DNA of 64,000 bases from Euryodendron excelsum (lineage: Eukaryota > Streptophyta > Magnoliopsida > Ericales > Pentaphylacaceae). Each line of letters opens with the position of its first letter. Within the stretch, counting starts at the first letter, position 1. Below the pieces are notes generated by a model. The model ran no database searches and had not been told where the DNA came from. It saw only the letters and a program-made list of their open reading frames with translations. Shown here one piece after another: positions 60,501-64,000 of this stretch. The stretch spans positions 38,582,501-38,646,500 of the forward strand of contig CM065388.1 of NCBI GenBank assembly GCA_033060915.1, in the 5' to 3' direction. The position numbers and the translations under genes are program-made.

Positions 60501-61150
60501 TCTTGAGGAAAAATATAGCCTGGATTTTTATAAGCGTACTTAAAAGGGAAGTCCAATGGACATTAGTCTTTCCATCAGAATTTCTTCAGTTAGCAAAGAA
60601 TTTGTGTGTAAAAGTTGACTTCCAGATTGGCAGTTTCTTGGTCTGGAATTCGTGTCTCCTTCAGAAACTATAAGAATATCCAGAGGAAGTCAAAGAAAGA
60701 CACAGAAATTAACAGAACCAAATAAAAGAAGACAGAGAACTGAATACTTACCAAAAGCATTTTCAGTTCCATTGTTCTTTCCCTTGGCCAACAATGTGTG
60801 GGTCCATCCACAAAATTCCAGGAGAAGTAAAGCCTTGTCAGTTGATTGAAGGAATGTTTGCAAGTCCTCTGGTGTTTTTAGAGATTCAAGGGGAATCTGT
60901 TCAGGATGAAGAGACATAAAGAAATGAACAGAAGATAATATATTTTTTGCTCGAAGTCTCCCTTGATACTTGTAAGACATAGAATGGTGGTAGCATAAAA
61001 TTGTTATTCCCTCTGTAGCACCAATGGCATCGGCAAGCATCCTCTCTCTGTTTCTGTATAAGAGCATCAGCTTGAGGGCGCCAAACTTTTCTTGCTTATT
61101 GGCAACAATCTGGGCTAGTTCCTTCATAAGGAATCGAGACTCACCAGACC
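32890..61150 (-). CDS. multi-thioredoxin-fold protein with C-terminal AlgH/UPF0301 (DUF179) domain, seven exons, 5' end missing
   Basis: Exons on the minus strand: 61150-60752, 58770-58697, 58596-58183, 57088-55747, 54361-54267, 38180-38039 and 33578-32890. All phases match and no stop occurs in 3155 coding bases. Three thioredoxin-like segments are visible: LLLEFCGWT (exon 1 here), ILYFAGCPTCSKVL (exon 3) and LVLFSNSWCGFCQRMEL (exon 4). The last exon carries the AlgH-like domain (VIVGSLLIATEKL, GFQGLIINKHI, RLSFGGPL). The fusion fits a plant-specific, little-studied family I associate with Arabidopsis At3g19780 (recollection). A redox-related role is inferred from the CxxC motifs. The upstream start exon, probably with a signal peptide, was not found. 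One intron is 16.1 kb and one is GC-AG. Confidence 0.87.
33740..33935 (+). mobile_element. possible tRNA-derived SINE head
   Basis: A box-like TTGGCTTGATTGGT (33754-33767) and B box-like GGTTCAAGCCC (33799-33809) lie at the spacing expected of a pol III promoter. No A tail or target duplication is seen, so this may be a fragment or chance. Confidence 0.35.
35341..37090 (-). mobile_element. L1-type LINE fragment, 3' part of ORF2
   Basis: The minus strand encodes IGNGRRVLFWHDSW (about 36575-36551), the start of the plant L1 zf-RVT region, then WKAPLKVTFYDW and CMCKGDGESVNHLLLHC (about 36180-36110), a zinc-finger-like RT-associated domain, with several stops. A 19-nt T run at 35341-35359 is the likely poly-A tail. 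The 5' extent is uncertain; RT itself is not recognisable. It runs in the same direction as the host gene. Confidence 0.75.
38039..38180 (-). CDS. exon between the 16-kb and 4.5-kb introns
   Basis: Acceptor ATATGCAG at the start and donor GTAAGC at the end; 142 bp, phase 0 in and phase 1 out. It encodes ELYPSLLLFPAESK and VAVLDIIKFIVDHG, typical of the C-terminal half of a thioredoxin fold. Confidence 0.88.
38975..40075. mobile_element. possible non-autonomous TIR element (about 1.1 kb)
   Basis: The left end (GTGAATAGCAC..CATTTGACCCAAATTTCA) and the reverse complement of the right end (GTAAATTACAC..CAATTTGACCCAAATTTCA) match over about 35-40 bp. No transposase. Target duplication not resolved. 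The ends resemble those of MULE-type MITEs. Confidence 0.5.
40585..40732 (-). repeat. inverted copy of the RT region (matches 45750-45900)
   Basis: The plus strand here carries GGAGGATATCATCAATGTAG and GGATCATGGCTTTCTAAAAC, the reverse complement (with mismatches) of the RT segment around 45750-45900. It abuts the left LTR-like repeat, so the locus was built or rearranged with pieces in opposite orientations, as is common for integrated caulimovirids. Confidence 0.82.
40733..41143 (+). repeat. left LTR-like direct repeat of the caulimovirid
   Basis: It matches 46955-47363 nearly end to end with scattered substitutions: GAAAGAGAA(A/C)CATGTGTCTTGCC at the start, AGCCGGTCAAAAAGGCTA in the middle, GTGTGGTT(G/A)CAAAT at the end. 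It holds TATAAAT at 40987-40993 and 41064-41070, so it probably contains the pregenomic promoter. Confidence 0.88.
41144..41155 (+). other. tRNA-Met primer-binding site (one-base variant)
   Basis: TGGTATAGAGCC follows the left repeat directly. The standard form TGGTATCAGAGCC has one more base. Both caulimovirids and LTR retrotransposons prime from initiator tRNA-Met. Confidence 0.75.
41577..42259 (+). pseudogene. caulimovirid movement protein remnant
   Basis: Two frames (41577-41828, then 41846-42259 in another phase) carry a 30K-superfamily movement protein, with HFGAVHIALTFYG and ADPYLLSALQ as markers. The frameshift near 41830 and further disruption after 42090 break it. In an active virus it would enlarge plasmodesmata for cell-to-cell spread. 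Confidence 0.75.
42617..43450 (+). pseudogene. caulimovirid polyprotein middle part, proline/serine-rich
   Basis: Open frame of 277 codons with a proline-rich stretch (near 42720-42790) and a likely helical segment (about 42960-43050). It lies between the movement and coat-like regions, and the frame ends before the next conserved region, so it is a piece of a broken polyprotein. No specific function is assigned. Confidence 0.6.
43939..45135 (+). pseudogene. caulimovirid coat-like region, zinc knuckle and protease remnant
   Basis: The longest open frame of the element (398 codons, ending TGA at 45133-45135). It includes a coat-protein-like part, a lysine-rich stretch, a CX2CX4HX4C zinc knuckle at 44542-44583, an acidic linker and a retropepsin-like FDSGA site at 44902-44916. 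In relatives the frame continues into RT; here a stop intervenes. Upstream sequence (43451-43938) is broken into several frames. Confidence 0.75.
45160..46661 (+). pseudogene. caulimovirid RT and RNase H remnant
   Basis: Broken frames at 45571-45756, 45741-46235 and 46401-46661 carry RT fingers and palm motifs (MPFGLKTAPSLFQ), RT connection and RNase H (TDASD near 46269), ending LLRWANWFSQW and DFLSR. In-frame stops occur in several places (for example near 45407, 45481 and 46233). The catalytic box at 45828-45839 reads YIND where YxDD is expected, so an acidic metal ligand is missing. Confidence 0.85.
46845..46925 (+). repeat. 42-bp tandem duplication
   Basis: CATATTCATGTGACAGTTC..AATGA is repeated twice in tandem with almost no difference, between the RNase H end and the right LTR-like repeat. 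High identity indicates a recent event. Confidence 0.85.
46955..47363 (+). repeat. right LTR-like direct repeat of the caulimovirid
   Basis: Second copy of 40733-41143. It is preceded by the purine-rich GGTGGAAAGAGAA. No short target duplication is seen around the pair (CCAGC before the left copy, AATTA after the right). Confidence 0.85.
47810..48140 (-). mobile_element. L1-type LINE 3' end
   Basis: The minus strand carries the widespread plant L1 3'-terminal motif (plus-strand GTACACAAGAAGTATACCCAG) and, upstream, the coding end VMWCTWKERNRRTFED (about 48085-48035). A T run at 47810-47817 is the short tail. No flanking duplication resolved. Confidence 0.75.
48597..48616 (+). repeat. A tract after (CAA)n
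   Basis: (CAA)n followed by about 20 A; possibly the tail of an old retroposon, but no head is recognised. Confidence 0.6.
48791..50650 (+). mobile_element. non-autonomous Helitron (1860 bp)
   Basis: 5' end A|TCTATATACAATATAG and 3' end CTAG|T, with a hairpin CCCGTGC-ATC-GCATGGG (50623-50639) 7 bp before the CTAG. These are the diagnostic Helitron termini (TC..CTRR, GC-rich 3' hairpin, insertion between A and T, no target duplication). It is AT-rich, has no Rep/helicase frame, and contains a partial repeat of its 5' region near 49540-49600 (GTGACAAGTGG). Hairpin stem has one G-T pair. Confidence 0.87.
50727..51070. other. GATACGGA-rich possible TIR element
   Basis: Begins AAGCACGGATACGGATATGG and ends near a reversed ATACG..CGTGCTT; the left end has repeated GATACGGACAC words. 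It recalls a common plant MITE type, but ends match weakly. Confidence 0.35.
51082..51314 (-). mobile_element. tRNA-derived SINE with 17-bp target duplication
   Basis: Perfect direct repeats GTGTCTTAAAGATTCTT (51082-51098 and 51298-51314) flank a 199-bp body (51099-51297). On the minus strand it begins with tRNA-like sequence: A box TGGCCCAGTGGT (51281-51270) and B box GGTTCGATTCT (51228-51218), and ends in a poly-A tail (T run from 51099). All the marks of target-primed integration are present, so it is a recent and complete copy. Confidence 0.93.
51588..51673 (+). repeat. host-DNA duplication, copy 1
   Basis: ATCATTTATATCAAATGAAT..AAGGTTTGGAAGCA..AATAATTAACGAATGCAT recurs at 53997-54115 on the other side of the solo LTR. 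The LTR inserted in or next to one copy of this local tandem duplication. A shorter third copy of the AATAACAATAATAATAATTAA tail lies at 54205-54235. Confidence 0.75.
51669..53989 (+). mobile_element. solo LTR, Sirevirus-like, plus orientation, with TGCAT target duplication
   Basis: LTR 51674-53984 (2311 bp) between perfect TGCAT repeats (51669-51673 and 53985-53989). It starts TGTTGACTCAAGG followed by GATTTTGATGATAACAAAAC, exactly like the element-strand start of the LTR at 16589, and ends AGGCCAACA. GAGTCGACTC repeats at 52927-53170 precede an AACGGCTA element and a TATA box. It lies in the large intron, antisense to the host gene. Confidence 0.92.
53175..53274 (+). promoter_or_regulatory. 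solo-LTR core promoter: MSA-like element and TATA
   Basis: ACCAACGGCTA (53175-53185) matches YCYAACGGYYA at 10 of 11 positions. TATATATA follows at 53267-53274. The GAGTCGACTC array lies directly upstream. Confidence 0.5.
54267..54361 (-). CDS. short exon of the thioredoxin-AlgH gene
   Basis: Acceptor GTGGCAG, donor CAG|GTGCAA; 95 bp, entering in phase 1 and leaving in phase 0. It encodes LPLIYFMDCTLNECSVIL, the strand and helix that follow a thioredoxin active-site helix. It was found by phase and family resemblance because it is too short for an open-frame scan. Confidence 0.86.
54362..55746 (-). other. 1.4-kb intron
   Basis: Donor GTACGT at 55746 and acceptor GTGGCAG at 54362. No mobile element or gene recognised. 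Confidence 0.7.
55747..57088 (-). CDS. largest exon: central region and CGFC thioredoxin-like domain
   Basis: Acceptor CATGTAG, donor ACCG|GTACGT; 1342 bp, phase 0 in, phase 1 out. The first third starts LGGDANDPELVLPANKPSM and holds LLFIDRSSDS. A long polar low-conservation stretch follows, then FKGFMGSFFFSDGGYQLLRAL and SKIPSVVIVDPI, and finally VLVLFSNSWCGFCQRMELV with a CxxC active site. The CGFC pair differs from canonical WCGPC, so strong oxidoreductase activity is not assured. Confidence 0.92.
57089..58182 (-). other. 1.1-kb GC-AG intron
   Basis: The donor side reads ATAGAG|GCAAGT, the classic GC-type donor with otherwise perfect consensus, and the acceptor reads CATGTAG. Joining 58183 to 57088 keeps the frame (LVIE then LGGD). 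Confidence 0.82.
58183..58596 (-). CDS. exon with second thioredoxin-like segment and a 12-residue duplication
   Basis: Acceptor AAAATAG, GC donor; 414 bp, phase 0 at both ends. It encodes WLGEFSSVSDSDFLEA, FVTVAREFFLPPEKLRFGL and WSMILYFAGCPTCSKVL (CxxC-like). A 36-bp unit is tandemly repeated (about 58290-58362), giving LSSLGVGDSGS twice. Confidence 0.9.
58697..58770 (-). CDS. small exon of the thioredoxin-AlgH gene
   Basis: 74 bp, acceptor TTGCAG, donor AAG|GTGGAT, phase 1 in and 0 out. It encodes a short linker (GPFGASFTGETNSSL..KKNQK). The next intron is only 100 bp. Confidence 0.8.
59848..60240. repeat. MITE-like stretch with internal inverted repeat
   Basis: GTCCATGAGGGACTAAAGTG (59974 on) is inverted at 60118-60142. 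The left end GGGTAAATTACATTTTCCAC resembles widespread MULE-type MITE ends; a matching right end is not clear. Confidence 0.4.
60270..60710 (+). pseudogene. unidentified protein-coding fragment, frameshifted
   Basis: A plus-strand frame (60273-60506) encodes HEHWEVSAYAVNDDEVELL and GMTNALIKKLIKTGFLNAV, which read like real helical protein. A shift near 60480 moves the frame to KDLIYYLEEKYSLDFYKR, then a stop, then PMDISLSIRISSVSKEF. It lacks introns and overlaps an intron and exon of the opposite-strand gene, so a retrocopy or captured fragment is likely. I do not recognise the family. Confidence 0.45.
60752..61150 (-). CDS. most upstream visible exon: first thioredoxin-like domain
   Basis: Acceptor GACCAG and donor TTTG|GTAAGT; 399 bp, entering with two bases of a split codon. 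It encodes SGESRFLMKELAQIVANKQ, LMLLYRNRERMLADAIGA, YQGRLRAKNILSSVHFFMS and LLLEFCGWTHTLL. It cannot be the first exon, because it starts in mid-codon at a splice acceptor. Confidence 0.88.
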
Positions 61151-64000
61151 CTGGTCATCAAAAATCAAGCCCGTCAGATATTTGAAAAGGATACCTGCAA
61201 ATGGAAAGCATCTAACAGTACAAATATTGGTTAAAATTAAATTCCTTCCAATGGGAACATATCTGACAAAATAATTGGCTCAATGTTTAAGGTACACAAT
61301 ATCACACAATGGATGATAAGATGAAAGCATTGCTGTAATGAAGTGTACAGAACAATTAACACGATCAGCAGTAAAAATAACAGGCGACAAGAAGTGTCAA
61401 CAATCAGAGCAAACTCACAACAAGCATAAGTCTCTCAAATGCACATTTAACAAAAAATAAAATAAAATAAAATACATCTCTCACATAGTCACATGCATAT
61501 GCACACATGCAAGCAAGCGACAAAAAGTTTAACCTTCTCATTGTTATAAGCCTTCTGATGTACGCCAGCTCTAGGAACCTTGGCTGCATACAGTTGGCTT
61601 TAAGGTAGGTCTAGGACAAGAAAACTATTCTAGTTGAGATTTTAAAAGTAGAAGAAAGTTTTAGGGATTGTGACTTGAAAGCAGTTCAAACCAGCTTGGT
61701 TTGTTGAGAAGTTCGTTAGTGAATTCTCAGAGATTATGCGCAGAAAATCTCTGGAAAGTAACTATTTGAATCTCTTTTAGTGAAAACTTAAGGGTCAAAA
61801 GGTTGAGGGGTTGGTTGATTAGAGCTTAATATGATAGTTTCATGGGACTCCAATAGGTGTTCTAAGGTTCCGCAGCCTTTTTACTATTTTCAAGAAGAGA
61901 AGAGAAGGAGAAGGAGGAGGAGCGAGGAAGAAATATGCCTCACCCCCTTAAGGACTACACAAATTCAAACAAACAAATCTCAAATTTTCATAACTCAACT
62001 ATTTTTTAATAGAAGATCATATGCATATTTATAAGGTTACTATAATTCCCCACTTTTATTACAACTAAGGCTCCTAATTTAGAAATTAAAACACCTTTGA
62101 CTAATTAGAATAGTCTAGACCTAATATACAACCAATTAGAATACTGAAAAACATAACTTGACCTGTAAGACAACCCCCAGACCAGAACCATAGCCCACAA
62201 CAAACAAAGAATTACAGACATAAAAGTATTACAATGGCCAACTAACCTATAGAAACATAAAACAAGACTCCAATTAAACCTTGATAACACAAGATGCCAA
62301 AAAGGCCCTATATGAATTCCCAATTTGCCTGTGTTCTTCACATGCTCCTCATCATTTTCCCTCACATTTAGGAAAACACAACCTCCGGTTTGGTAATGTC
62401 AAGTACCAAACACATGTTTTGTACTTTCTTTGGCTTCACTTATCTCTTACGGAAGCAACGAGCTAATACAAAGTAGCCCATTCTTTCCCTTTTCCCATTA
62501 TATGTACCACAATATTGTAAATCAAGGATATCCTTAGGATGGTTGGCAACAAAAAATTTAGCCCCACAGTCTTACATTAGTTTGAGTTCCTTAGCTTTAT
62601 ATCTTGATCACCATATCCCTTTGTGATTTCTTCACATAAATCAACAATCACAGCACCAGGATAACTGAAAATTAACTTGATGGTCTATATCATAAATCTT
62701 AATAGGTGGAAAGAAAGTAGATAATGGCTGTAACCACTGATATTGAATTGGAGAGATTAAAACCTCACCTTGACAAAGAAAAGCACTGATAGAAGCCTTT
62801 AAATTTAGTATTTATAGTTTTCCAACATTGAATCCAATCAATGTCCACCACATCAAACAATTGGTGGTCAAGAAAGTAGGATTTAAGCTAAACTTCGAGT
62901 AACGCAATTGGGATTGTGGTGAATTTAGGATAAAGAAAGATTCTAGGGATAGGGTTGTAAAAGGTATTAAAAAAAAAAAAAACGGTTTCAAGGGTTGTGA
63001 ATTGAAAAGGGTTGAAAACTTGAAATTGGCTTGGTGTAGTATGAAGTTAGTTGCGGGATTTTCTAAGATTATGGGCTAGAATTCTAGCCAAGAACAAAGT
63101 CATTTTGAGGATCCAAAGGCCAAAATATGAGAAACAAGGTTGTAATCAATTACAACTTAATATAGCACTGTTTTGAGGCCGAAAGGAGGGTTGTTTAAAT
63201 GTTTAAGGGTTCAGAACAAGAAACCAAGAAAAATGTTTTCGCTATTTTGTGCAAAGGAAGAGGAGGAGAACTAGAATGTCCTTACTCTCTACAATTCTCC
63301 TACTTCAACTAGAACAATCCAATTAACAAACTAACTTTGACTGATTAGAATACTCAAGAACATATATAAATCTCCCTCGCAAGGATTAAAAATGACGGAC
63401 AAACATAAATGACTCTTATTGACTAGAAAGGTCATATACAAATTTATAGGTTGCTATTACTACTTTTACTAGTACTAAGATTCCAAATTAGGAGATTAAG
63501 AAACTTAAACTAATTAGAATATTCTGGAGGTCTAGTAGATCAAATTCAAAAATTCAAAATGTTTGAGCTACACCATGACTCATGGACCAAAAACAAAACC
63601 CATGTCCAACGAATTTGCAAGTTACTAAAATATCACCAACTTATAACATATAGGATAAATTTCATTGACCTCCCTTGACGTTTTGACATGGCACCTAAGC
63701 TCCTTTTGTTTGAAACATATGCAGAGACCTCTCCTATGGTTACCTTTCCTCTGTTAAAGTTGATGGATGAAGGTTTTGATAGTCATTTTAAGTTGAAGTA
63801 AGAAAAAATAGATAAATAATTTTATTGCATTGTATTAGATGTCCACTACACACTCTAACTAATCTTCAACATCAAATGATTATTTGCCACATGCACGACA
63901 AGTTGATAATACTATTACATAAGCTCACACACCATAAAATGACTTAAAATATGGCTCAAACCAAATATTATCTCCTCTCGAGATGGATTGCGCAGGCTGA
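61151..64000. other. upstream intron or flank with two diverged repeat copies
   Basis: About 2.8 kb, presumably intron of the thioredoxin-AlgH gene. Two diverged direct copies of a repeat are visible, about 61600-62160 and 62880-63560, sharing TTTTAGGGATTGTGA-like, GATTATG.GC.AGAA and ATTTATAGGTTgCTAT..CTTTTA motifs. No exon for the protein's N-terminus was recognised. A MULE-MITE-like end (GGATAAATTTCATTGACCTC) starts near 63652 and runs off the window. Confidence 0.5.

Larger units (their letters stand above)
58771..60751 (-). other. 2-kb intron with repeat-like and pseudogene content
   Basis: Donor GTAAGT, acceptor TTGCAG. It contains a 25-bp inverted repeat (59974-59998 with 60118-60142) in a MITE-like stretch starting near 59848 (GGGTAAATTACA), and most of a plus-strand pseudogene fragment (60270-60710). 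Confidence 0.7.

Overview
The window is nuclear DNA from a flowering plant, almost certainly a eudicot. It is AT-rich, has long introns with GT..AG borders, carries a DUF247 gene and two conserved plant housekeeping-type genes, and is filled with plant transposable elements (Sirevirus and other Ty1/copia, a Ty3/gypsy-type LTR, L1 LINEs, a tRNA-derived SINE, a Helitron, a MULE-type MITE and an endogenous caulimovirid). I cannot name the species.

Layout. 1-1495: 5' end of a minus-strand copia element (gag, GC-rich leader, PBS, 207-bp LTR). 1789-2181: fold-back MITE with a 9-bp target duplication. 3120-4556 (-): intact single-exon DUF247 gene. 4557-9563: mostly featureless AT-rich DNA with one decayed terminal-inverted-repeat element. 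9569-16589 (-): complete but decayed Sirevirus-like copia element with both 1.5-kb LTRs and an ATACC target duplication; integrase and most of RT are deleted. 16600-20337: old diverged repeats. 20343-22283: Sirevirus-like solo LTR (TSD TATGA). 22313-26904: 4.6-kb solo LTR, probably Ty3/gypsy Tat/Ogre type (TSD CATGT). 29096-31782 (+): seven-exon plastid YceD/DUF177 gene whose intron-4 donor is TT instead of GT. 32890-61150 (-): seven exons of one very long gene for a multi-thioredoxin-domain protein with a C-terminal AlgH/UPF0301 domain; its first exon is not in the window or was not found.

The two conserved genes converge tail to tail, 1.1 kb apart. The thioredoxin-AlgH gene has a 16.1-kb intron (38181-54266) that holds an endogenous caulimovirid with LTR-like ends, an L1 3' end, a non-autonomous Helitron, a SINE and a Sirevirus solo LTR. 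Even so, all exons join in phase with open frames. A second L1 fragment lies in the neighbouring 4.5-kb intron.

The most interesting signals are: a shared promoter layout in three diverged Sirevirus LTR families (GTCGAC-core repeats, then an MSA-like AACGG element, then TATA); the broken donor in the YceD gene; the caulimovirid with LTR-like repeats and an inverted RT piece; a GC-AG intron and a 36-bp in-frame duplication in the thioredoxin-AlgH gene; and a 34-nt G run in one LTR only.
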